Positions 1 through 6,902 of a DNA stretch of 32,639 nucleotides are shown piece by piece. Both the position numbers and the translations under genes were made by a program. Under the pieces are notes generated by a model. That model was not told where the DNA came from. It ran no database searches and saw nothing but the letters and a program-made list of their open reading frames with translations. Positions within the stretch are counted from its first letter, which is position 1. The number at the start of each line of letters is the position of its first letter. Origin of the DNA: Deltaproteobacteria bacterium RIFOXYA12_FULL_58_15 (GTDB lineage: Bacteria > Myxococcota > XYA12-FULL-58-9); NCBI GenBank assembly GCA_001798605.1, contig MGST01000267.1, positions 1 through 32,639 on the forward strand, given 5' to 3'.

Positions 1-1
1 G

Positions 2-400
2 AATTCAACCAAGAGGTTTTTCGACGAGGTCCGTCGTGGTGCTCACGATGTCTACACCAGCAATCTGGTCCTGCGGGAAATTTCTCGCGCTCCCGAGCCA
101 CGCCGCTCCGAGCTGGTAGGCCTGATGGAAGAGATTTCACCGACCATTCTACCGATGCCCGACGAGATCGAGATAATCGTCAACCGGCTAGTCACTGAGG
201 GTGTTGTTCCTGCGAAATACGACGACGATGCTGCACACATAGCGATCGCGCTCGTCAATGATGTCGATGTGCTGGTCAGTTGGAATTTCAAGCACATAGT
301 CAAAGTGAAGACGCGTCGGATGGTCAGCGCACTGTGCCGTATGCTAGGCTATAGGGAGGTGGACATTTGCACACCCGAGGAGGTCTGCGTCGATGGGTAA
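2..400 (+). CDS. PIN-domain (VapC-like) protein, 5' end missing
   Basis: The reading frame is open from base 2, so the gene starts before the window. About 132 residues are visible, and a later ATG at 125 is internal to the domain. The C-terminal half has the PIN pattern of two adjacent acidic residues followed by a hydrophobic helix (DDAAHIAIALVNDVDVLVSW) and then N-F-K-H. This is the metal-binding part of PIN ribonucleases of the VapC and uncharacterised PIN groups. The first acidic residue of the active site would lie upstream and is not visible. The stop overlaps the next small gene by 8 bases, which suggests a two-gene toxin-antitoxin type operon with the partner downstream. Seen: motif and overlap. 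Inferred: RNase toxin function. Confidence 0.75.
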   Translation, partial: NSTKRFFDEVRRGAHDVYTSNLVLREISRAPEPRRSELVGLMEEISPTILPMPDEIEIIVNRLVTEGVVPAKYDDDAAHIAIALVNDVDVLVSWNFKHIVKVKTRRMVSALCRMLGYREVDICTPEEVCVDG

Positions 401-617
401 CGAGCCACAGACTATGACTGACCTTCATGATTTGCGCGAGCGGTCCCATCGTGAACGTGAGCAGAACGGCTGGACCTATCAGGAGTATCTGGGCCAGGTT
501 CGTGACGACGGAGAGCGGCTTGGCGAGCAACTCTGTCTGCGGAGAATTCTTCCGACGGCAGACGTCGTGCCCAACGGCGAGTTTGGTGAAGAAGAAGGCA
601 ATGGCGCTTCCGTGTAG
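393..617 (+). CDS. small hydrophilic protein overlapping the PIN gene (possible antitoxin)
   Basis: This is a 74-residue charged protein with no membrane segment. Its start overlaps the PIN gene's stop by 8 bases. I chose ATG 393 because a strong GAGGAGG ribosome site lies at 377-383, nine bases upstream; an internal ATG at 414 is the alternative. The N-terminal half is rich in Arg, Glu and Asp and probably helical (LHDLRERSHREREQNG), with a conserved-looking W-T-Y-Q-E-Y-L segment. Small proteins of this kind often sit directly after PIN genes, so an antitoxin or accessory role is plausible. I do not recognise a DNA-binding domain. Function is inferred from position only. Confidence 0.55.
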   Translation: MGNEPQTMTDLHDLRERSHREREQNGWTYQEYLGQVRDDGERLGEQLCLRRILPTADVVPNGEFGEEEGNGASV

Positions 618-753
618 AGATTGTGATCCTCATGGTGTGCTCATAGCCGAAGGTCACTAAGCGGCGGGTCGCCGTGCCAGCCGGCCTTCCCCGTTTGGTG
701 CTAGAGGTTATGAAGCCGTAACACGGGGTCTCCGCAAGACCAGAGGACGCGGT

Positions 754-1341
754 GTGTCCGAACTCCCTTTGGTTGTGATCGATAAGTTGCACCTGCACGC
801 ACGCTCATGGGTTATGATGGTGACGATGACGATATTGGCTCGGGAGTCGAGGACTTCATCGGTGGACAGGCTTACGGTGCTGTACAAGACCTACGGCGGG
901 CAAATCTATGCCCGGTGCCTCCGAATCCTCAATGACCGAGCGGCTGCCGAGGACGCAACGCAGGAGACCTTTGTGCGGGCGTACAGACATCTAGAGAAGG
1001 TGCCGGATTCGAAGGAAGCCCTTCATTGGATCTATCGGATTGCGACGAATTATTGTCTGAACCAGCTGCGTAATCGGCGGCGTGGGCCAGAGCTACGCGC
1101 CGAGTTTTCTGACGCGGCAGATCCCGGTTTCGACAAGCAAGTGAGCGATCGAGACTTTGTCCAAAGCCTGGTGCTCAGGATGCCGAGCAAGCTGCAAACG
1201 GTGGTTTGGCTACGCCATGTGGATGGTTTGGACCAAGAGGAGATTGCCGGTATTTTGAACGTATCGCGTAGGACGGTGATCAACCGTCTGTCCGAGTTCG
1301 ACCGACGAGCCCGCAAGTTCACGCAGAGGATGCTGGCATGA
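754..1341 (+). CDS. ECF-family RNA polymerase sigma factor (module A)
   Basis: This is a sigma-70 group 4 (ECF) factor, 195 residues from GTG 754, which has AGAGGA six bases upstream. ATGs at 814, 817 and 826 are alternative starts without a good ribosome site. Region 2 covers about residues 40-110 (AAEDATQETFVRAYRHL and the W-I-Y-R-I-A-T-N core-binding helix). Region 4 covers about 145-190, with the helix-turn-helix DQEEIAGILNVSRRTVINRL. The stop overlaps the anti-sigma start in an ATGA, so translation is coupled. Such pairs normally hold the sigma factor inactive until an envelope signal removes the anti-sigma. The target promoters are unknown; the caspase and the EGF-protein genes downstream are the obvious candidates. 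Confidence 0.9.
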   Translation: MSELPLVVIDKLHLHARSWVMMVTMTILARESRTSSVDRLTVLYKTYGGQIYARCLRILNDRAAAEDATQETFVRAYRHLEKVPDSKEALHWIYRIATNYCLNQLRNRRRGPELRAEFSDAADPGFDKQVSDRDFVQSLVLRMPSKLQTVVWLRHVDGLDQEEIAGILNVSRRTVINRLSEFDRRARKFTQRMLA

Positions 1342-2117
1342 GCGATCCCACCCATCCATCTCGCTTCAAGATTGACAGTCTTGTGGCAGGTAACATCTCC
1401 TCAGAGGAGGCTTCACGGATTAGCGAGCATCTTGAGGGCTGTGAATCCTGTCGACGCGCGCATGACGATGTGCGTGAAGCCCATGCGCATTTCTCCAATA
1501 GTGTCTTTCGGCGCACCGTGGGAGGCGTTGAGCAGAGGATACGACGGCGCTCTCTGATTTTGCGTTGGCCGGTTTGGGGCCTGACGCCGGCGCTTGTGGC
1601 CGCGACCCTCGTGCTTGTACTGGTGCACCCCCAGCTCGAAGAGCCGACCTTACAGATCAAAGGGCAAGCCAACTTGCGCGTGTTCGCTCGCAGGGGTGAA
1701 GAGGTCTTCCCGGTGGAGAATGGAACGACTCTGGCCGCGGGTGACCGGGTGCGCTTTGTCGTCGAGCCCGCCGATCTCGAATACCTCCTGCTTGTCGGTG
1801 TAGATGGTGACGGCAATGCCAGCGTGTTCTATCCGTACCAAGGGAAAGAAAGTGCCCGTCTTTCTGTTTCGAGGGAAGGCACCACTGACATTCGAGAGCC
1901 TGTTCTCGAGCTTCCTGGGAGCGTTGTTCTAGACTCTGCCCGTGGGCCGGAACGCCTTTTTGCGATATTCTCACGAGAACCCGTTCCTTCCGCCGACGTC
2001 CTGGATAATCTTCGTGCCATTGCGGCCGCAGATCCTGATTCGATTCGCACGACGGCACACCTCGATCTGGCCGCGACGGTCCAAGAGTCGATTTGGTGGG
2101 AGAAGTCTCAGCCATGA
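1338..2117 (+). CDS. transmembrane anti-sigma factor with zinc-finger and DUF4384-like periplasmic domain (module A)
   Basis: This is a 259-residue single-pass protein. The cytoplasmic N-terminus carries the ZAS-type zinc motif H31-x3-C35-x2-C38 in a helical anti-sigma fold. A basic stretch (about 63-75) and one membrane helix (about 78-96) follow, then about 160 periplasmic residues. The distal domain is beta-rich (LEYLLLVGVDGDGNASVFYP) and resembles DUF4384-type domains that often accompany secreted proteases. Both gene junctions are ATGA overlaps, with the sigma gene upstream and the caspase gene downstream. The expected role is to bind and silence the adjacent ECF factor and to sense a periplasmic event. 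Seen: zinc motif, membrane span, overlaps. Inferred: partner and signal. Confidence 0.85.
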   Translation: MSDPTHPSRFKIDSLVAGNISSEEASRISEHLEGCESCRRAHDDVREAHAHFSNSVFRRTVGGVEQRIRRRSLILRWPVWGLTPALVAATLVLVLVHPQLEEPTLQIKGQANLRVFARRGEEVFPVENGTTLAAGDRVRFVVEPADLEYLLLVGVDGDGNASVFYPYQGKESARLSVSREGTTDIREPVLELPGSVVLDSARGPERLFAIFSREPVPSADVLDNLRAIAAADPDSIRTTAHLDLAATVQESIWWEKSQP

Positions 2118-3649
2118 TGCGGGCTCTCCTCATCGGGTGTTGGCTCCTGGCTGGGGTGCCCTCCGTGAAGGCGGCGACTCGGCGGGTGGCTGTCGTTGTG
2201 GGCAGCAATGCTGGGAAATCTGACCAAAAGCCGCTGCGCTTTGCCGAGACCGACGCCGGAAAGATAGCCAGGCTCCTGGTGGAGCTGGGTGGCGTGGAAC
2301 AACCTGATCTGCTCCTCCTCCAGGGGCGAGGTTCCGCTGATCTCGAGAAGGCCTTGGCTTCGGCCCAGACGAAGATTGAGCTCTGGCGTCGCGAGCCCAC
2401 CGACCGCGTCATGCTTCTCTTTTATTTTTCCGGCCATTCTGATGGGGTCGCCTTGGAGCTTGGCCGTGACCGCTTTCTCTTTTCCGATCTACGCGACCGG
2501 CTGCGAAAGGCTCAAGCCGACGTGAACGTTGCTATCGTGGACAGCTGTAGAAGCGGAGGCCTCTTGGCCAGCAAAGGAGGTGTGCCCGGCCCCGCGTTCG
2601 AAATCCGCCTGACAGACAATCTGTCCAGCACCGGCGAAGTGATGCTGACCTCCAGCGCCGCCAACGAGGTCGCCCTCGAGTCACAGGAAATCGGCGGATC
2701 GTTTTTCACCCATCACTTGTTGTCAGGACTGCGCGGCGGGGCAGATCTTTCGGGTGACGGTCGCGTCACGCTCTATGAGATCTACCAATACGCGTACAGT
2801 CGCACGATTACGGATACCGCAGCCACGGTTGTTGGCGCGCAACACCCAGCGTTCGACTATAGCCTGGCGGGTCAAGGGGAGCTCGTGCTCGCGGAAACCA
2901 CTCCAAGCACAGCGATTCTCGAGCTCCCGGAGCTCGATCGGGCGCTGATCGTGGATGTTGCCCGCGATCAGGTCGTCGGCGAGGTGACGGGGACGAGCAG
3001 CCACCGAATTGCGTTGGCTGCCGGTGAGTACGGGATCACCCTGTGGAGCGGCAAGCGGACGGCCTCGGGTCGGGTAAGTCTTGCTTCGGGTAGTCACCTT
3101 CAGCTCGAGTGGTCGAGCCTTTCCGACCTAAGCGCAAAGAAAGGGGCGAGAAAAGGTGAAGAGGAACAAGTCGTTAGGAAGACCAATACGCCTTTTAGCG
3201 TCACGTTCATGGTCGCAGGAGGATTGGCCCGCGGGGCGGCCCGAGATCCCGGGCTCGTGGGATCGGGACGAGTGGCTGCCCATTTTGGTGACGCGACAGG
3301 CCTGTGGCTCGCTGTTGATGCGTCGTACGGAAAAGGCCAACACTTTCAAGAGAGTGCGGCAAGTTTCTGGGCCGGTTATCGTGTGGGGGCGCAGGTGAGC
3401 CGGGTGACCGCTTCAGCCGGCATGGCCTTGGGGGCCGGCGGCGTCGCACAGAACTTGACCGGTTCCGGGGGCGGCTGGAGCGGCACCGTGGCGGCAGCCC
3501 CATGGCTGGGTTTGGAGCTACGCCTTACGGAGGTCGTCTCCTTGGTAGCCGAGGGGCAATTCTCCGTCACTTTGATGCGCCAAGATGGTCGTCTGGCAGT
3601 TACGTGGCTGCCAGCAGGCTTCGTCGGGTTGGGTGTGCGGTTTCCATAA
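2114..3649 (+). CDS. exported caspase-like peptidase (C14) with EF-hand and barrel-like C-terminus (module A)
   Basis: This protein has 511 residues from ATG 2114, the start that gives the ATGA overlap. A Sec signal peptide ends near residue 21 (V-K-A). The caspase p20-like domain (about 24-230) shows both catalytic motifs: H108 in FYFSGHSDG and C145 in VDSCRSGG. A canonical EF-hand loop, DLSGDGRVTLYE, follows and is usual in bacterial caspase homologues. A beta-rich middle comes next, then about 150 residues of alternating, Gly- and aromatic-rich strands ending in aromatic F-P, typical of a small outer-membrane barrel. The predicted product is a protease tethered to the outer membrane and facing the periplasm or surface. 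Cleavage specificity (Arg/Lys or Asp) cannot be read. The barrel is an inference from composition. Confidence 0.85.
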   Translation: MMRALLIGCWLLAGVPSVKAATRRVAVVVGSNAGKSDQKPLRFAETDAGKIARLLVELGGVEQPDLLLLQGRGSADLEKALASAQTKIELWRREPTDRVMLLFYFSGHSDGVALELGRDRFLFSDLRDRLRKAQADVNVAIVDSCRSGGLLASKGGVPGPAFEIRLTDNLSSTGEVMLTSSAANEVALESQEIGGSFFTHHLLSGLRGGADLSGDGRVTLYEIYQYAYSRTITDTAATVVGAQHPAFDYSLAGQGELVLAETTPSTAILELPELDRALIVDVARDQVVGEVTGTSSHRIALAAGEYGITLWSGKRTASGRVSLASGSHLQLEWSSLSDLSAKKGARKGEEEQVVRKTNTPFSVTFMVAGGLARGAARDPGLVGSGRVAAHFGDATGLWLAVDASYGKGQHFQESAASFWAGYRVGAQVSRVTASAGMALGAGGVAQNLTGSGGGWSGTVAAAPWLGLELRLTEVVSLVAEGQFSVTLMRQDGRLAVTWLPAGFVGLGVRFP

Positions 3650-3719
3650 AAGAAAATATTCACACGGCTTCCACTCTGGGGGTTATGCGAGTGAACGCAC
3701 GAAATAGGAGTAGATGGGT

Positions 3720-5420
3720 ATGATCGTCAAACATGTCTTTCGGGCCATTGTCGCTAGTCTGTCCCTGGCGGAGTTCGCTTGCGGTCCTGGGGTCAACATC
3801 TATCTCCCATCCGACGAGCTCCCTCAGGTCTGTGTTGGAATTACCTGCTCGAACCATGGCACGTGTGTCGCGGCCAACGGTCAGCCACATTGCAACTGTG
3901 AATTCGGTTACACCAATCTCGACAACGTGCGCTGCGTGGTGGACCCATTCGGCCCGTGCGCGGCCGTAACTTGCTCGGGCCACGGTGACTGTGTCGTTGA
4001 AAACGAGTTGGCCCGCTGTGAATGTGAAGCGGACTACTACCCCTCGGGTTTGACGTGTCTCTTGGATCCCTGCATTGACATCGATTGCAGCGGGCACGGG
4101 GACTGTGTCGTTGAAGACGCGTCGGCACGTTGCGATTGTGAAGCAGACTACTACCCCTCGGGTTTAGCCTGTTTGGCGGATCCCTGCATCGGTGTCGGCT
4201 GCAGCGGACACGGCGAGTGTGGGATTCAGAACGGCGCTGCAAAATGTCTTTGCGAGACGACCTATGTCCCGGAAGGCCTCGAATGCATCTTCGCGCCAAT
4301 GCCGACTGCGAGCTTCGCACTCTCTGCTCCGAGCGCCACAATTCGAGACGAGATCACGCTCGACGCGGCTCAATCCACCGGCCGTTCGCTGGAATACCGC
4401 TGGGATTTTGAGGCCGACGGCCAGTTCGATACCGCGTGGTTGCAGGAGTCTTCGATCATTCACCGCTGGTACGCGCCAGCCGACTTCACCGTGGCCCTCG
4501 AGGTGCGTGACGCCGCCGGGCAAGTAGCGAGTGTCAGCCGGCCCCTTACGATTCAGCGCGGAGGCACTGCATCGTGGCTGCTCGTCTTGAGCGGCAACAG
4601 TAGCGCAGCCCACAGTGTGTCGTTCGAGCTGGATGGCACCTTCATCCAGGACGAGGAAATTCGGGCTTCCTCGTACGAGTCGTCGTCAACGGATGGCTAT
4701 GCCGTTTATCAGGGAGCCGACGGACAGGTGCTTGCGGGTATTTGGTGTATGTTCAACTACGAGGATCTCGGTTGTCTTTTTGACGAGGTGAGTAGCGTAG
4801 GCAAGGCGGGCAAAGGGTCCGTTTGGTCGCAGCTTCCCCAAGAATACGAGCCGACGGGTCTTCTGGAGTTGGCAGATGGATCCTGGCTCGTGAGCAGTCG
4901 TTCGCAGAACGCGATTCGTCAGTTCGACGTCGCGAGCTCTGTGTCTTGGAGTTGGGCGCAAGCCGTAAGTGCGCCGCAAGGCATGGCGCTTTCCCCCGAT
5001 GGCACGAAGGTGCTCGTCGTTGTTTCGGGCGCGAGCCGAATCGATGCTTACGACCTCCAAGGGACGCGAATTGGGCGATGGGACGAGCCTTCCCACCTGT
5101 CGAGCCCCGACAAGATCATTCGCCTTTCGAGCGGCGATTACCTCGTGAGCGATCGCGGTGGCGGTGCCGTCGAGTTTGACGAGAACGGGCTGTTCGTGAA
5201 GGTCATAAGATGGGACCCGATGACAGTCACGACCGGCTTGGCTGAGCTTCCGGATGGTCGCATCCTCATTGGCGAGACTTGCCAAGCTGCAGGCGACGAC
5301 TGCGGATCCATTCTTTCGTACAACCCTTCCACAGAAGCCTTTGCGATTTGGGTGGGCAACTCCGCCCCAAATGCCGGAATCCTTAAGAATCCCGAGGGTA
5401 TGGTGGTTGTCTACGAATGA
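3720..5420 (+). CDS. secreted EGF-like / PKD / beta-propeller protein (module A)
   Basis: I chose ATG 3720 because AGGAG at 3706-3710 is nine bases upstream; ATG 3714 is only three bases away. The product has 566 residues. A hydrophobic leader ends at C21, but the preceding A-E-F-A is a poor lipobox, so it may be a lipoprotein or simply exported. Four EGF-like units of about 38 residues follow (residues 35-190, pattern C-x4-C-x5-C-x8-C-x-C). A PKD domain comes next (about 195-280, with Y-R-W-D-F). The last 280 residues contain repeated L-x-D-G-x-x-L-V-S motifs typical of NHL/SMP-30-like propellers. EGF units 2 and 3 are nearly identical. The gene follows the caspase after 70 bases and is probably co-transcribed. 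A surface adhesin or ligand-binding role is inferred. Confidence 0.8.
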   Translation: MIVKHVFRAIVASLSLAEFACGPGVNIYLPSDELPQVCVGITCSNHGTCVAANGQPHCNCEFGYTNLDNVRCVVDPFGPCAAVTCSGHGDCVVENELARCECEADYYPSGLTCLLDPCIDIDCSGHGDCVVEDASARCDCEADYYPSGLACLADPCIGVGCSGHGECGIQNGAAKCLCETTYVPEGLECIFAPMPTASFALSAPSATIRDEITLDAAQSTGRSLEYRWDFEADGQFDTAWLQESSIIHRWYAPADFTVALEVRDAAGQVASVSRPLTIQRGGTASWLLVLSGNSSAAHSVSFELDGTFIQDEEIRASSYESSSTDGYAVYQGADGQVLAGIWCMFNYEDLGCLFDEVSSVGKAGKGSVWSQLPQEYEPTGLLELADGSWLVSSRSQNAIRQFDVASSVSWSWAQAVSAPQGMALSPDGTKVLVVVSGASRIDAYDLQGTRIGRWDEPSHLSSPDKIIRLSSGDYLVSDRGGGAVEFDENGLFVKVIRWDPMTVTTGLAELPDGRILIGETCQAAGDDCGSILSYNPSTEAFAIWVGNSAPNAGILKNPEGMVVVYE

Positions 5421-5457
5421 TCAGCGGGTAGCTCTCAGTACAGACAGGGAAGCCTCC

Positions 5458-6150
5458 ATGCGATGGGCCATTGGGATGATTGTACTCGTGATGGGTTGTG
5501 GCAACGCCCCTGACCCCATCGAATGCAATGCCGACCGACATTGTCACCTGAACAACGGTGCCGCCACGTGCGATGACGGTTACGTCTGGCGCAACGCCCA
5601 GGACTCCGCAGACTACGAGTGCATCCCGGTCCAGACACAACGCCCGGTCCAGCCACAAGACTGTGAGGAGATCACCACCTGTTCAGGTCATGGATTGTGT
5701 GTGACCATCGCGGGCCAAGTAGGCTGTGTCTGCGACGAGGGCTACGTCAGCGAGCTTCGGAGCTGTGTCACAAGAACGGCCGATCCGTGTAGTGGCTGGC
5801 CGACCGTTCAGGTTGCAGCACCGAACTGCGGTCCGAGGCCGTTGGCCGTTCAGTTCGACGGCAGCTCGGCTGTTGACGGCCTCGATTGGTATTCGCCGAG
5901 GTGGGAGTTTGGAGACGGAGACACGGCCTTTGCTCTGGCGACTTCTCATACCTACAATGAGACGGGTGACTATGAGACGTTGTTGCGGTTTGAGGTGGAT
6001 TCGGAGGGTACACACGTCACCATCAACATCAGCGACATACCGGTCCGTGTCCTCGACACGGCGTTTGTGGAGATTGAGCACGCATGTGATGCTGTGGATT
6101 GTGGTGCCAGCAAGTGTGTGCTTCTATCCTCTGGGCCGGTCTGTCTTTGA
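5458..6150 (+). CDS. EGF-like / PKD lipoprotein
   Basis: ATG 5458 has AGGGA seven bases upstream and gives a 230-residue protein. Its leader ends in the lipobox V-M-G-C, so it should be lipidated. Cys-rich EGF-like segments lie at about 18-50 and 65-102 (CSGHGLCVTIAGQVGCVC). A PKD domain follows (about 115-205, with W-E-F-G-D-G-D and H-T-Y-N-E-T-G-D-Y), then a short Cys-rich end. It resembles the preceding protein without the propeller and lies only 37 bases after it, so it is probably the last gene of the module A operon and a shortened paralogue. Function is inferred from domains: extracellular protein-protein or glycan contacts. Confidence 0.75.
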   Translation: MRWAIGMIVLVMGCGNAPDPIECNADRHCHLNNGAATCDDGYVWRNAQDSADYECIPVQTQRPVQPQDCEEITTCSGHGLCVTIAGQVGCVCDEGYVSELRSCVTRTADPCSGWPTVQVAAPNCGPRPLAVQFDGSSAVDGLDWYSPRWEFGDGDTAFALATSHTYNETGDYETLLRFEVDSEGTHVTINISDIPVRVLDTAFVEIEHACDAVDCGASKCVLLSSGPVCL

Positions 6151-6170
6151 TTGGAAGAACCCGACCGCTC

Positions 6171-6197
6171 TCAGGCCTTCGCCCCTAAAGGCCCTGA
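6171..6197 (+). terminator. possible hairpin after module A
   Basis: TCAGGCCTT at 6171-6179 pairs with AAGG and CCTGA at 6188-6197, with one bulged C and a 7-8 base loop. It lies 20 bases after the last module A stop. There is no T-tract, so it may be a weak terminator or an mRNA-end stabiliser. Confidence 0.3.
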
Positions 6198-6210
6198 CCC
6201 AACATTGCTG

Positions 6211-6414
6211 CTACGAGCCCCAAGGTGACGAGTAGGGGCCTGATTGGTGAAAGAGAATCAAAATAGTCATCATTTCGCTTTCGCAGAGGCCTGTCTCCCT
6301 AAGTCGTTGCCGTTTCTTCGATCCCGCAAGGAGTCGCGGTCCGAGTTCCTTCTTGAGCACCTCAACGAAATCGTCGACTTGGCAGAACACCTCAGCTATG
6401 TCGCCATCCGTCAT
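6211..6414 (-). pseudogene. 5' remnant of an IS982-family transposase
   Basis: From ATG 6414 the minus strand encodes a fragment beginning M-T-D-G-D-I-A-E-V-F-C-Q-V-D-D-F. It continues to C-E-S-E-M-M-T-I-L-I-L-F-H-Q-S-G near 6245, where the frame leaves the family pattern and stops at 6211. The V-D-D-F element and the S-E-x-x-T-I-x-I-x-F-H-x-S element are hallmarks of the N-terminus of IS982-type DDE transposases, which are normally about 300 residues. All the catalytic region is missing, so it cannot be active. I found no clear terminal inverted repeats. It marks an old insertion and deletion immediately downstream of module A. Confidence 0.65.
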
Positions 6415-6902
6415 TGGAGCTCCCTTTCCTGATGGTGGTCTTCGCAAAACGAACCGATCAGTTGAGGGACTCCAATGCAACCCCATTCGTTATCCAGAAC
6501 TCAGGTTTATTGAGCTTCCAGAAATAGCTAAGGGTGGGGCACGTGAGAGTGACGGTACGGCAATCCGAGCATTTGCGCACCTTGGAATTTCTGGTACAGA
6601 CTTCGAGGGGTGGTCCGCAACCTATCGCAAAATCATAGCCAGCATAGTTTCTGACGCAGCGGGTGTGTATCCTTTCTTTCCAAATGATTTGGCAGAGGGT
6701 TCAACGAAACACAACTATTTGTTGATATTTGATGTGGCAACAGTTGTCAAAATGAGATTACACTATGCCGTACACGTCGATTGAATTGAATCATTCTCCC
6801 TTTGATGAACGGGTTGTATGAACTACCACGTTGACCTGGTACTGCTGATACCAGCTGTGGGAGGCGGCTCTGTTCAGGCCGCTCGAGCGCATAGGGTGGC
6901 AC
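6415..6902. other. intergenic region without a convincing gene
   Basis: This stretch of about 490 bases is more AT-rich than its neighbours and probably includes the upstream remains of the IS element. A 6-base inverted repeat CTGGTA/TACCAG lies at 6836-6854, and a GCGGC/GCCGC stem lies at 6864-6882. Both sit just beyond the end of the GH25 gene on the minus strand, and one could be a weak terminator. The open frame at 6436-6784 has no recognisable domain or ribosome site. Confidence 0.4.

Noticed and set aside
6436-6784. Open frame on + strand after the IS remnant
   Set aside because: It has no ribosome site, domain or signal peptide. Its first part overlaps the transposase fragment on the other strand, and the rest is AT-rich.
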